The notes below the pieces were generated by a model. The model did not search any database. It saw only the letters and a list, made by a program, of their open reading frames with translations, and was not told the DNA's origin. A program made the translations under genes and the position numbers. Of a stretch of 64,000 nucleotides of DNA, positions 26,852 through 35,582 are shown piece after piece (positions within the stretch are counted from its first letter, which is position 1; each line of letters begins with the position of its first letter). The DNA is taken from the NCBI RefSeq assembly GCF_005222815.1, contig NZ_STGB01000001.1:248001-312000 (forward strand), in the 5' to 3' direction. This DNA is from Roseomonas sp. AR75 (lineage in GTDB: Bacteria; Pseudomonadota; Alphaproteobacteria; Acetobacterales; Acetobacteraceae).

Positions 26852-27747
26852 CGCTTCTCCATGCTGTAATACGCGTTGAAACCAACGGCGTCATAGAGTT
26901 CATCGAAGGCAAGCAAGCGATCGGACCCGGGATGGGTGCCGCCCGCGATGAGTGCCAAGGCGTCCCTCTGGGCCCGGATCGTCGCGTTCAGCAGCGTGAC
27001 GCCGAGCAGCAGGATGCGGTAGCCGATTGCCTGTGCTTGCTGCGCGGTGAGGAACGGCCGGCCGGGTGCCTCGACCTGGGCCAGCATGGTGGGGACGCCG
27101 CGCACAACACGATGCAGCGCCTCCATCTCCGTCGTACTGGCCGGCGACTCGAAATAGACGATATCAGCGCCAAGGTCGGCGAAGGCCTCTGCGCGCCACA
27201 GGGCCTCCGCAAGGCTCACCGCGGCGCGGCTGTCTGTCCGCCCGATCACCAGCAGGTCGCTGCCGGCCTTGCGGATCGCGTCGCGAGCGTCCAGCGCTGC
27301 GCGCAGGCGGGTCACCGCTTCGGTGCGCGAAGCCACCTGCAGCCCCTGGGCGTAGCCGCACCGCTTCGGAAAGACTTGATCCTCGATCATGACGCAGGCG
27401 ACGCCGACCTGATGATAGCCCATCACGGTCCTGCGTACGTTGATTGGGCTGCCGAAGCCCGTATCCGCATCACCGATCACCGGCAAGGCGGTTGCGGCGC
27501 AGACATCGCGCGCGGCGTTCAGCATCTCGGCGTAGGAGAGCAGCCCAGCATCCGGCAGGCCCAGCCGTGCCGCGCTGACAGCATAGCCGGACAGGAAGAC
27601 GGCCGGCAGGCCGGCCTGTGCGATCAGGCGTGCCCCGAGCGCATCGTGGCAGCCGGGGATCAAGGCGATGTCGGGCTGAGCGAGTACCGCGCGCAGCCGC
27701 GCAGCAGGGCCGCGCAGGGGACCCGCGGGCTCGTTCTCCAGGATCAT
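26839..27747 (-). CDS. Isocitrate lyase/PEP mutase superfamily lyase
   Basis: 302 aa from the ATG at 27747, which has GGAGGA 8 bp upstream; an in-frame GTG lies 21 bp earlier. IPGCHDALGARLIAQAG, the metal-binding DADTGFG, IEDQ and the catalytic K-R-C-G loop (FPKRCGYAQG) place it with isocitrate/methylisocitrate lyases, not with PEP mutases, which lack that Cys. It would cleave a C-C bond of a 2-hydroxy di- or tricarboxylate or an oxaloacetate-like acid. It is convergent with the deacetylase-like operon and divergent from the EF-G-like gene, so it may be regulated separately. Confidence 0.85.
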   Translation of the reverse strand: MILENEPAGPLRGPAARLRAVLAQPDIALIPGCHDALGARLIAQAGLPAVFLSGYAVSAARLGLPDAGLLSYAEMLNAARDVCAATALPVIGDADTGFGSPINVRRTVMGYHQVGVACVMIEDQVFPKRCGYAQGLQVASRTEAVTRLRAALDARDAIRKAGSDLLVIGRTDSRAAVSLAEALWRAEAFADLGADIVYFESPASTTEMEALHRVVRGVPTMLAQVEAPGRPFLTAQQAQAIGYRILLLGVTLLNATIRAQRDALALIAGGTHPGSDRLLAFDELYDAVGFNAYYSMEKRYAE

Positions 27748-27923
27748 GGCTATGTCCTCCACGGGCACGCTGCCATTGTGGTGGGCCGGCGACCACCCGC
27801 CACGCTTTTTCCTCGCCCTTCGCCACGCCTGCGGTATCGTTTCCCGACGGGTCCCTGGCCCGACCGGGGATGCCGCCCAAGCACGAAGGCCGCCGCCGAG
27901 CCGGCCACGGAGGAAGGCGCACG

Positions 27924-29861
27924 ATGTCCGATACCCCGACGCATGGTCCCCGCTGCGCAGCGCTGATCGGTCCTTATGGCAGCGGCAAGTCGGCCCTGTT
28001 CGACGCGTTGCTTGCAGCGGCTGGGCACCCGGTCCGCCGCAGCGGCAACGGCCGCGCGCATGTCCCGGGCACCGAGATGCGGATCGCCCAGACCAACTAC
28101 CTCGGAGATCCCTGGACGCTCCTGGACTGTCCTGGTTCGATCGAGCTGGGATACGTTCCGTCCTGTGCGCTGGCGATCGCCGATATCGCGGTGATCGTCG
28201 TCGAGCCAGATCCCGCTCGCGCCGCGATGGCGGGGCCTAGCCTGCGCCTGGTCGAAGAAGCCGGCATTCCGGCGCTCGTCTTCATCAACAAGCTCGATGC
28301 CCTGTCAGGTGCCGTCAGGGACAGCGTGGCCGCGCTGCAGGAGCACGCCCGCCGTCGGCTGTTGCTTCGTCAGGTGCCCTGGCGGGAGGGCGATCAGATC
28401 GTCGGCTATGTGGACCTGATCAGCGAGCGTGCCTGGCGCTGGCGGGAGGGTGCGGCGTCGGAACTCGCGCCCTTTCCCGAAGCGATGCGGGGCCGGGAGG
28501 CCGAAGCGCGCGCTGCGCTCTCCGAAGCACTCGCCGACGCGGACGACGCGCTGCTGGAAGCGATCGTGGAGGACAGGACGCCCGACGCTGCCTCGCTCTA
28601 TCGCCCCCTGCATGCCGAGGAGGCTGCCGGACATGCCGACGCGGTCCTGCTCGGCGCCGCCGAGCACGCAGCTGGCGTGCGGCGACTCTGGAAGGCGCTT
28701 CGGCACGATACGCCAGAGGTAGCCGAGACGGCCGCGCGGATCGGGATCGAGCCGGGCGGGGAGCCAATGGCACAAGTGTTTCGCACCGTGCAGGCGGGGC
28801 ATGCCGGCCGTCTGTCCCATGTCCGCTTATGGCGTGGGGCCGTGAAGGACGGCGGCATGTTGGGAGGCCAGAGGATCGGCGGTATCTGGCGCTTTCCTGG
28901 CGGGGAAGCTGCCAAGGCGGCGGAAGGCGTCGCCGGCGATGTTGTCGCGTTGGGCCGCCTTGAAGCCGCCGCGACGGGCGACACCCTGGGGGCGGACAGG
29001 CTTCCCTTCCCAGCGCCTCCGGTGCCGACCTATGCCCTCGCGATCGAGCCTGAAGACCGGAAGGACGAGGTCAAGCTGGCAGCCGCCCTGGCCAGGCTCC
29101 AGGAGGAGGACCCCGCCCTGACGGTTGAACAGGTCGCGGAGACTGGCGAGACGGTCCTGCACGGTCAGGGCGAGCAACACCTGCGAGCGGCGCTCGACAA
29201 GCTGTCGGCCAGTATCAGGCTGGACACGCATCGTCCGCGCGTCCCGTTCCGGGAGACGATCCGGCGTCAGGTGCGCCAGCATGCGCGCCTCAAGCGGCAG
29301 ACCGGCGGCCATGGCCAATTCGCGGACGTCACACTGGAAGTGGCACCGCGGCCGCGCGGGGCGGGCTTCAGCTTTGTGGACAAGATCGTGGGCGGCGCGA
29401 TCCCGCGAAAATTCATTCCGGCCTGCGGAGAGGCGGCCGAGGAGACCGCCCGCAAGGGGCCCTTGGGCAATCCCGTCGTCGATATCGAGGTCACCCTGGT
29501 GGATGGCGGGTTCCACAGCGTCGACAGTTCCGACATGGCCTTTGCGACGGCGACGCGCATGGCCATGCAGGAAGCCTTGGCAAAAGCCGATCCGATCGTC
29601 CTCGAACCTGTCGAGCACGTGGCCGTGCTGGTACCTTCCGGATTCACGCCGGCGGCGCAGCGCCTTCTGACCGGGCGGCGAGGTCAGATACTCGGCTATG
29701 CGGAAGCTGCGGACCGTCCGGGTTGGGACGAGGTCGAGGCGATGGTCCCTGCAGCTGAACTGCACGACCTCATTCTCGAGTTGCGAGGACAAACGCTCGG
29801 CCTTGGTACGTTCCGTCACCGCTTCGACCACTTGGCTGAGAGCCGCAGCCGGCAGGGTTGA
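27924..29861 (+). CDS. Elongation factor G-like GTPase
   Basis: 645 aa, about 50 residues shorter than EF-G. G-domain: P-loop G-P-Y-G-S-G-K-S at 16-23, DCPG and NKLD motifs. The later domains are EF-G-like: domain III with QGEQHLRAAL, domain IV with RQTGGHGQFADV and VDGGFHSVDSSDMAF, domain V with LTGRRGQILGY. The P-loop differs from the canonical A-H-V-D-A-G-K-T and the switch I Thr region has only short similarity (RIAQTNYLG). Alphaproteobacteria often carry such a second EF-G-like protein of unknown duty. ATG 27924 follows GGAGGAAGG. Confidence 0.82.
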   Translation: MSDTPTHGPRCAALIGPYGSGKSALFDALLAAAGHPVRRSGNGRAHVPGTEMRIAQTNYLGDPWTLLDCPGSIELGYVPSCALAIADIAVIVVEPDPARAAMAGPSLRLVEEAGIPALVFINKLDALSGAVRDSVAALQEHARRRLLLRQVPWREGDQIVGYVDLISERAWRWREGAASELAPFPEAMRGREAEARAALSEALADADDALLEAIVEDRTPDAASLYRPLHAEEAAGHADAVLLGAAEHAAGVRRLWKALRHDTPEVAETAARIGIEPGGEPMAQVFRTVQAGHAGRLSHVRLWRGAVKDGGMLGGQRIGGIWRFPGGEAAKAAEGVAGDVVALGRLEAAATGDTLGADRLPFPAPPVPTYALAIEPEDRKDEVKLAAALARLQEEDPALTVEQVAETGETVLHGQGEQHLRAALDKLSASIRLDTHRPRVPFRETIRRQVRQHARLKRQTGGHGQFADVTLEVAPRPRGAGFSFVDKIVGGAIPRKFIPACGEAAEETARKGPLGNPVVDIEVTLVDGGFHSVDSSDMAFATATRMAMQEALAKADPIVLEPVEHVAVLVPSGFTPAAQRLLTGRRGQILGYAEAADRPGWDEVEAMVPAAELHDLILELRGQTLGLGTFRHRFDHLAESRSRQG

Positions 29862-29901
29862 TGCGCCATCGAGGTGCAAGGTAAACGTCACAAAAGCGTC
29901 T

Positions 29902-29920
29902 CGACCTAGTGTGTAGGTCG
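29902..29920. promoter_or_regulatory. Palindrome ahead of STAS gene
   Basis: CGACCTA-GTGTG-TAGGTCG, a perfect 7-bp inverted repeat 28 bp before the GTG of the STAS gene and 41 bp after the EF-G-like stop. It could be an operator or a small hairpin in the leader. Confidence 0.4.
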
Positions 29921-29947
29921 CTGCTTGGCTGAGGCGGAGGATGGCCG

Positions 29948-30289
29948 GTGCGTTTCGAACTCGTTGAGCTTGGACCGACGGTCAACAAGGTCGTACTCGT
30001 CGGCCGGCTTGATTCCGTGACGGTCGGCAGTGTCGAGACTCCGCTGACGGCTGCCGTCGCGGCCAGCGGCCGCAGCGCGGTGCTGGACATGACGGGGCTG
30101 GAGTTTCTCTCCTCGCTGGGCATCCGCCTGCTGCTTTCAGCGGCCCGCGTGGTGACGCGGCGGGGCGGGCAGGTGGTGCTGTTCGGCGTGCAGCCGATGG
30201 TGCGGGAGGTTCTGACCGCCATGGCCCTTGATGAGGTCCTCCCCGTCGTCGGCACCGAGTCGGAGGCTCTCGCCCGCGTCGGCGCCTGA
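29948..30289 (+). CDS. STAS-domain anti-anti-sigma factor
   Basis: 113 aa, GTG start with GGAGG upstream. It is a single STAS domain: VVLVGRLDSVTVGSVE, then LDMTGLEFLSSLGIRLLL, where a Ser in the S-S-L-G-I-R turn occupies the position phosphorylated in SpoIIAA/RsbV. Unphosphorylated STAS proteins bind the anti-sigma kinase and release a sigma factor or other target. The kinase-like partner follows after 6 bp. No phosphatase or sigma factor is adjacent. Confidence 0.85.
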   Translation: MRFELVELGPTVNKVVLVGRLDSVTVGSVETPLTAAVAASGRSAVLDMTGLEFLSSLGIRLLLSAARVVTRRGGQVVLFGVQPMVREVLTAMALDEVLPVVGTESEALARVGA

Positions 30290-30295
30290 CGCAGC

Positions 30296-30706
30296 GTGTT
30301 CGTGATCGAACTGCCGCTCGACCCGGAAGGCCTGGGCGCAGCGCAGGCAAAGGTTGCCGAGTATCTTGCGCAGCAAGGCGCATCCGACAGGTTGCGCTAC
30401 AAGGTGCGCCTGGTGCTGGACGAGATGGCGGCCAATCTGAAGCTTCACGGCGTCTTCGCGGCAGGGCCGCAGCCGGCGCGCGCGGCGCTGCGAATCGAGG
30501 ATAGCAGCGTGCATCTTCGACTGGAGGATACGGCAGCCCCCTTCGACCCGCGTTCGACTGCCGCGACGGTGCTGCCGCCCTCGCTGGACGACGACAAGGT
30601 CGGTGGCCTTGGCTTGCCATTGGTGCGGCGCATGGCGGAGATCCGTGCCTATTCAAGGCTTGAGACGGGCTGGAACCGCACCGACTTCGTCCTCAATGAC
30701 GCCTGA
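30296..30706 (+). CDS. Anti-sigma serine kinase-like ATPase (HATPase_c)
   Basis: 136 aa from GTG 30296. KVRLVLDEMAANLKLHG is the N-box (with E and N for Mg-ATP) of RsbW/SpoIIAB-type kinases; DTAAPFDPR is the G1 box and KVGGLGLPLVRRM is the G2 box. It would phosphorylate the upstream STAS protein and sequester a partner. Gene order STAS-kinase with 6-bp spacing supports a switch module. The 225-bp region downstream belongs to the pst promoter. Confidence 0.85.
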   Translation: MFVIELPLDPEGLGAAQAKVAEYLAQQGASDRLRYKVRLVLDEMAANLKLHGVFAAGPQPARAALRIEDSSVHLRLEDTAAPFDPRSTAATVLPPSLDDDKVGGLGLPLVRRMAEIRAYSRLETGWNRTDFVLNDA

Positions 30707-30815
30707 TCGCGGACCGCCCAGTTGGACCGTATGCGATCGAAGCATGCGCGCGCGGCGCGTCTGCTTGCGCCCGCGCTGCGTCCGATGTGGATGACAGCCG
30801 AGGTTGTCGAGGCAC

Positions 30816-30844
30816 ACGTCATCGAAGCTTCATCAATCTGCAAT
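30816..30844 (+). promoter_or_regulatory. Candidate Pho box before pstS
   Basis: Three 7-mers on an exact 11-bp period: ACGTCAT, GCTTCAT, CTGCAAT, each resembling the PhoB half-site CTGTCAT, with 4-bp spacers. It ends 87 bp before the pstS GTG. Phosphate starvation control by the PhoB encoded downstream is the expected use. Confidence 0.55.
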
Positions 30845-30931
30845 CGGCGGGTCGTGCAGGAAGCCTAGAAGGCCCTCGGCTCAAGGGGGCCGTGAACCGG
30901 CTGCCCCGACCACAGATCGGAGAATTATCCA

Positions 30932-31993
30932 GTGAACAGGCGGACCCTTCTGCTCGGCACCGGCTCGGTGCTGATGCTGCCCGCGCTCATGTCCAATCGC
31001 GCGCTGGCGCAACAGGCCACCATTACCGGCGCCGGCGCTACCTTCCCGCGGCCCGTCTACGAGCGGTGGAGTCAGGCCGCGCGCGAGGCGATCGGTGTGA
31101 CGCTGAACTACCAGTCGATCGGCTCGGGTGGCGGCATCAATCAGATCACCAACCGCACAGTGGATTTCGGGGCGTCCGACGCGCCGCTGACCACCGAGCA
31201 ACTCGCCGAGCGGAAGCTTCTGCAGTTTCCTTCCCTGATGGGCTCCGTTGTGCTTTCGGCAAATTTGCCCGGCGTGGCTGACAACGCGCTGAAGCTGACG
31301 CCGGAGATCGTGGTGGACATCTTCCTCGGCAAGCTGCGCCGCTGGAACGACCCGAAGATCACCGAGCTGAACCGGGACATACGCATTCCCAATCTGCCGA
31401 TCGGACCGACCTATCGCGCTGACGGGTCCGGCACCACGTGGGTCTTCACGACCTATCTCGCTCGCGTCTCGAGCGAGTGGAAGGATGGGCCGGGTGCGGG
31501 CACGAGCGTACGCTGGCCGGCCGGCAACGGTGCGCGGGGCAACGAAGGCGTTTCAAACATCGTCCGCAACACGCCGGGCGCGATCGGATACATCGAGAAC
31601 GCGTACGCCGTGGTGAACCGCATGCCGACCACGCAACTGCGCAACAAGGCAGGGAACTTCGTGCAGCCGACCCCGGAGAGCTTCAACGCCACGGCCGCGG
31701 CGGCCGACTGGACTGCGCAGAATTTCGCGGCAGACACGATCGACCTCGCCGGTGAGAAAGCCTGGCCGATGACGGCAGCGACCTTCATCCTGCTGCCGAC
31801 CAACCCGCCCGCCGACAAGGTTGAGGCGAGCCGCAACACGATGCGCTTCTTCGACTGGGCGTATCGGGAGGGCGGAGACATCGCCAAGCGCCTCGAATAC
31901 ATCCCGCTCCCCGCTTCGGCGCACGACCTCGTCCGCGCAGCGTGGCGGGCGAACATCAAGGCACCCGACGGAAGCACTGTCTGGAGCGCCTAA
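30932..31993 (+). CDS. pstS: Phosphate ABC transporter substrate-binding protein
   Basis: 353 aa, GTG start with GGAGA 8 bp upstream. A signal peptide ends near residue 27 (ALAQ). The mature start ATITGAGATFPRPVYERW, then SIGSGGGINQI and DFGASDAPL, are the phosphate-binding loops of PstS. It binds phosphate in the periplasm and delivers it to PstCA. It is first in a pstSCAB-phoU-phoB operon and is followed by a strong hairpin, which fits higher expression of the binding protein than of the membrane parts. Confidence 0.95.
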   Translation: MNRRTLLLGTGSVLMLPALMSNRALAQQATITGAGATFPRPVYERWSQAAREAIGVTLNYQSIGSGGGINQITNRTVDFGASDAPLTTEQLAERKLLQFPSLMGSVVLSANLPGVADNALKLTPEIVVDIFLGKLRRWNDPKITELNRDIRIPNLPIGPTYRADGSGTTWVFTTYLARVSSEWKDGPGAGTSVRWPAGNGARGNEGVSNIVRNTPGAIGYIENAYAVVNRMPTTQLRNKAGNFVQPTPESFNATAAAADWTAQNFAADTIDLAGEKAWPMTAATFILLPTNPPADKVEASRNTMRFFDWAYREGGDIAKRLEYIPLPASAHDLVRAAWRANIKAPDGSTVWSA

Positions 31994-31995
31994 TA

Positions 31996-32045
31996 CCACC
32001 CTGACGCCAAGCCGGGCCCAGCGGGTCTTGGCTTGGCGGCGGTGG
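31996..32045 (+). terminator. pstS-pstC intercistronic hairpin
   Basis: Arms CGCCAAGCC (32005-32013) and GGCTTGGCG (32030-32038) pair perfectly, flanked by an outer CCACC/GGTGG pair. It lies between pstS and pstC without a T-run, so partial termination or protection of the pstS mRNA 3' end is likelier than full termination. Confidence 0.65.
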
Positions 32046-32073
32046 CATGAATGCCCGAAGGAGAAAACGGCGC

Positions 32074-33057
32074 GTGAGCGACTTCGTGAGCAGGATAGGC
32101 ACCGCACCATATGTCGGGCCGAGGCGGACTGCCGGGTCTGTCGGTGACGCGATCTTCGAATGGCTCTGCAGAGGAGCCGGCTTAATTGTCCTGCTGACCC
32201 TCGGCGGTATCATCCTGACACTATTCATCGCGGGTCTCCCTGCCTTCCAGCACTTCGGCCTGGGCTTCATTTTCTCGACGAACTGGGACCCTGTGGAAGG
32301 TCGCGAAGAGTTCGGTGCGTTCATTTCGATCTTCGGCACCGTCGTCAGTTCCATCCTAGCAATCCTTTTCGCAGTGCCGGTCGCCTTCGGGATTGCCTAT
32401 TTCCTTACGGAGCTGGCGCCGATGTGGCTGCGGCGTCCGGTGGGGACCGCGGTCGAATTGCTAGCGGCGATACCCTCAATCATCTACGGGATGTGGGGGC
32501 TCTTCGTCCTGGTTCCGTTCGTTCAGATGAACATCCAGCTGACGTTTGGCGAGACACTTGGTGCAATTCCATTCATCGGCTTCATCTTCGAAAGCAATTC
32601 TTTCGCGGGAACCTCCCTGTTCTCCGCTGCCTTGGTTCTTGCCATCATGATACTACCTTTCATCGCAGCAACCATGCGCGATGTTTTTGAGCAGGTGCCG
32701 CCGGTCTACAAGGAAAGCGCATACGGGCTTGGCGCGACCCGGTGGGAGGTGGTTAGCGGCGTTGTCATTCCCTACACGCGAAAGTCGGTCGTAGGCGGCA
32801 TCATGCTCGGTCTCGGGCGCGCACTCGGCGAGACGATGGCAGTGACCTTCGTGATCGGCAACGCGAACCGAATGCCGCAAAGCATCTTCGATCCCTCCAC
32901 AACGATCGCGTCCGTCATCGCAATGGAGTTTCCTGAGAGCCTGGCGGGAAGCCTTCAGCAGTCGGCCTTGTTTGCCATCGGGTTCCTGCTCTTCTTCATC
33001 TCCTTCGTCGTCCTTGCGACCAGTCGCTGGCTCCTGCGATCCAGGCTGAAGGGCTGA
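32074..33057 (+). CDS. pstC: Phosphate ABC transporter permease PstC
   Basis: 327 aa inner-membrane protein. GTG 32074 is preferred because AAGGAG sits 11 bp upstream; ATG 32047 would add an Arg-rich nine-residue head and is the alternative. The first helix is followed by the periplasmic FGLGFIFSTNWDPVEGREEFGA block, typical of PstC; the EAA loop is KESAYGLGATRWEVVSGVVIP. It forms the phosphate channel with PstA. Codon use is visibly less GC-biased (TTA, CTA, AGT codons) than in flanking genes. Confidence 0.93.
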   Translation: MSDFVSRIGTAPYVGPRRTAGSVGDAIFEWLCRGAGLIVLLTLGGIILTLFIAGLPAFQHFGLGFIFSTNWDPVEGREEFGAFISIFGTVVSSILAILFAVPVAFGIAYFLTELAPMWLRRPVGTAVELLAAIPSIIYGMWGLFVLVPFVQMNIQLTFGETLGAIPFIGFIFESNSFAGTSLFSAALVLAIMILPFIAATMRDVFEQVPPVYKESAYGLGATRWEVVSGVVIPYTRKSVVGGIMLGLGRALGETMAVTFVIGNANRMPQSIFDPSTTIASVIAMEFPESLAGSLQQSALFAIGFLLFFISFVVLATSRWLLRSRLKG

Positions 33058-33061
33058 GATC

Positions 33062-33964
33062 ATGAGTGCCACCGATGCTGCTCGCCTGTCGTTCCGCGAC
33101 CCCGTCGCTGCCCGCGCCTTGGGCCGCCGGCGTTCGGCGATGGATCGCTTCATCACCATCTTCTGCCTAGCGGCGACAGCCGTCGGGCTCTTCTTCCTCG
33201 CTTCGATACTCACCACGCTGTTCTGGCGTGGATTCGCGGCGTTGGACTGGACGGTACTCACGACGGAGTTCCGGCCGACAACCTATGGTGATGACACGCT
33301 CCCGAAGGGGGGACTGCTCCATGCGATCGTTGGCAGTCTTATCCAGGTCTCGCTCGCTACGCTGGTCGGTACTCCCATCGGACTGCTGGTCGGTACCTAC
33401 CTGGCAGAGTATGCGCGCGACTCGGCTCTTGGTAACGCTGTCCGCTTCGTGTCGGATATTCTTCTTTCGGCGCCCTCGATCCTGATAGGCCTCTTCATCT
33501 ACCAGCTTGTCGTCCTGCCGATTGGCGGCTTCTCCGGTCTCGCAGGGGTGCTCGCTTTGGCAATCATTGTCATACCTGTGGTTGTACGAACGACCGAGGA
33601 CATGCTCCAGCTAATTCCGGCGACGTTGCGTGAAGCCGTGATTGGGCTTGGCGCTCCGAAGTGGAAAATGATCCTCCTGGTCTGCTACAAGGCGGCAATC
33701 TCCGGGATCGTCACTGGTGTTCTTCTTGCAGTGGCGCGCATTGCCGGCGAGACGGCTCCGCTCCTGCTCACCTCGTTCGGCAACAACGTCGTGTCGTTCG
33801 ATTTGATGCGGGCGATGGCGAGTCTGCCGATCTCGATCTATCAGCAGGCGAACTCCGGCTTCCCTGATCTGATAGCCATTGCCTGGGCTGGCGCCCTACT
33901 CGTGACGCTTGGCGTCCTCGCCATCAACATTATCGCGCGCGTCCTGTTGCGGAAGAAGTCGTGA
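33062..33964 (+). CDS. pstA: Phosphate ABC transporter permease PstA
   Basis: 300 aa with about six membrane segments. [25 protein letters not shown] is the usual periplasmic stretch (shown here only in part by its key T-Y and GG-L-H residues), and [15 protein letters not shown] is the ATPase-contacting EAA loop. It starts 4 bp after pstC and partners it. Like pstC it uses more A/T-ending codons than its neighbours, whereas pstB does not. Confidence 0.93.
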   Translation: MSATDAARLSFRDPVAARALGRRRSAMDRFITIFCLAATAVGLFFLASILTTLFWRGFAALDWTVLTTEFRPTTYGDDTLPKGGLLHAIVGSLIQVSLATLVGTPIGLLVGTYLAEYARDSALGNAVRFVSDILLSAPSILIGLFIYQLVVLPIGGFSGLAGVLALAIIVIPVVVRTTEDMLQLIPATLREAVIGLGAPKWKMILLVCYKAAISGIVTGVLLAVARIAGETAPLLLTSFGNNVVSFDLMRAMASLPISIYQQANSGFPDLIAIAWAGALLVTLGVLAINIIARVLLRKKS

Positions 33965-33983
33965 GCCCCAAGAGGATATCCCC

Positions 33984-34820
33984 ATGAGCTCCACCACCGA
34001 CGAACAGCAGGCGGCAGGCGCCTCATTCGGGGGCGTACAGGCCCGTTCGGATGCACCGATCAACACCGTATCCCGGATCTCCGTGCGGAACCTGGATTTC
34101 TTCTACGGCACGAGCAAGGCGCTGAAGGCCATCAACCTCGAGGTGCCAGACCGGCAGGTCACGGGCATGATCGGCCCTTCGGGGTGCGGCAAGTCGACCC
34201 TCCTGCGCGTGCTTAACCGCATGTACAGCCTTTATTCGGGCCAGCGTGCCGAGGGCGAGGTTCTCATGGACGGCCGGAACATGATCGGTCCCGATGTCGA
34301 CCTGAACGAACTCCGCGCCAAGATCGGCATGGTCTTCCAAAAGCCGACGCCCTTCCCGATGACGATCCATGAGAACATCGCCTTCGGCGTGCGCCTGCAT
34401 GAGAGGCTCTCGAAGTCGCAGATGGATGAACGGGTGGAGTGGGCGCTCTCCCGTGCCGCGATCTGGGGCGAGGTGAAGGATCGGCTGCACACATCTGCCC
34501 TGGGCCTGTCGGGCGGCCAGCAGCAGCGCCTCTGCATCGCGCGCACGATCGCGGTGCGTCCGGAAGTGATCCTGTTCGATGAGCCGACCTCTGCCCTTGA
34601 TCCGATCAGCACCTTGAAGATCGAGGAATTGATCGACGAACTGAAGCGCGACTTCACCATCTGCATCGTGACGCACAACATGCAGCAGGCTGCCCGGTGC
34701 GCCGACCAGGTCGCGTTCTTTTATCTCGGCGAACTGGTGGAGGTGGCGCCCGCGGCGCAGATGTTCACCGCGCCGCGCGAGAAGCGAACGCAGGAATACA
34801 TCACCGGCAGGTTTGGCTGA
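33984..34820 (+). CDS. pstB: Phosphate ABC transporter ATPase PstB
   Basis: 278 aa. The start at 33984 follows AAGAGGA. Walker [10 protein letters not shown], signature [15 protein letters not shown], Walker [14 protein letters not shown] and H-loop [14 protein letters not shown] are intact; [16 protein letters not shown] is a PstB-specific block. It powers phosphate import and, with PhoU, helps signal phosphate status to the PhoR/PhoB system. phoU follows 13 bp later. Confidence 0.95.
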   Translation: MSSTTDEQQAAGASFGGVQARSDAPINTVSRISVRNLDFFYGTSKALKAINLEVPDRQVTGMIGPSGCGKSTLLRVLNRMYSLYSGQRAEGEVLMDGRNMIGPDVDLNELRAKIGMVFQKPTPFPMTIHENIAFGVRLHERLSKSQMDERVEWALSRAAIWGEVKDRLHTSALGLSGGQQQRLCIARTIAVRPEVILFDEPTSALDPISTLKIEELIDELKRDFTICIVTHNMQQAARCADQVAFFYLGELVEVAPAAQMFTAPREKRTQEYITGRFG

Positions 34821-34833
34821 GGAGCACGCTGCG

Positions 34834-35562
34834 ATGCCGATGGAACAGCCGGATCACATTGTCCGCTCTTATGATGAGCAACTGCGCAGGCTGCGTGACA
34901 TGGTCGCGCGCATGGGCGGTCTGGCGGAGCGCCAGGTGCATGATTCCACCCAGGCGCTGGTGCGCCGCGATGCCGCCCTCGCTGCGGAGGTGGTCGCCCG
35001 CGACGCCGCGCTCGACCAGATGGAGCGGGAGATCGAGGCCTTCTCCGTTCGGCTTCTCGCTCTTCGCCAGCCGATGGCGTCCGACCTTCGGTTCATCGTT
35101 GCCGCCATGAAGGTGAGCCATGATCTGGAACGGATCGGCGACTATGCGCGCAACGGCGCGAAGCGCGGGGTGGTGCTGGCGCAGCAGCCGCCGCTCGGCA
35201 GCCTCAACGGCGTCCAGCGCATGTCGCTCATGGTGCAGGAGAACCTGAAGCTTGCGATCGACGCCCTCGTCAATGACGACGCGGAGGCTGCAAGCCGCGT
35301 CTGGGCAGCCGACGAACCGATCGACACCGTCTACAACGGTATATTCCGCGAGATGGTGACGCACATGATGGAGGATCCCCGCAACATCACCGCGGCGATC
35401 CACATGATGTTCATCGCGAAGAACCTCGAACGCATCGGTGATCACGCGACGAACATCGCGGAGACCGTGCACTACGCGGTGCGCGGCGACAGCCTGCCGG
35501 ATGAGCGACCGAAGGCGGACGTCTCGGCCTACGCCGTCGTCCGACCGCCTGAGCAGGCCTGA
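34834..35562 (+). CDS. phoU: Phosphate signalling protein PhoU
   Basis: 242 aa, all helical, two homologous PhoU repeats: MERIGDYARNGAK-type (near residue 95) and LERIGDHATNIAE (near residue 205) with the metal-binding E/D-x3-D pattern. The ATG at 34834 has a GGAG 11-14 bp upstream; a TTG 21 bp earlier is less likely. PhoU links Pst transport to PhoR so that PhoB stays inactive when phosphate is plentiful. Confidence 0.95.
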   Translation: MPMEQPDHIVRSYDEQLRRLRDMVARMGGLAERQVHDSTQALVRRDAALAAEVVARDAALDQMEREIEAFSVRLLALRQPMASDLRFIVAAMKVSHDLERIGDYARNGAKRGVVLAQQPPLGSLNGVQRMSLMVQENLKLAIDALVNDDAEAASRVWAADEPIDTVYNGIFREMVTHMMEDPRNITAAIHMMFIAKNLERIGDHATNIAETVHYAVRGDSLPDERPKADVSAYAVVRPPEQA

Positions 35563-35582
35563 CGCAGCGCGGAATCCAAGCC

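Noticed and set aside
26839..27747. Phosphonate biosynthesis (PEP mutase plus a ThDP phosphonopyruvate decarboxylase nearby)
   Set aside because: The lyase has the K-R-C-G loop of isocitrate/methylisocitrate lyases, not a PEP mutase loop, and no other phosphonate genes are present.
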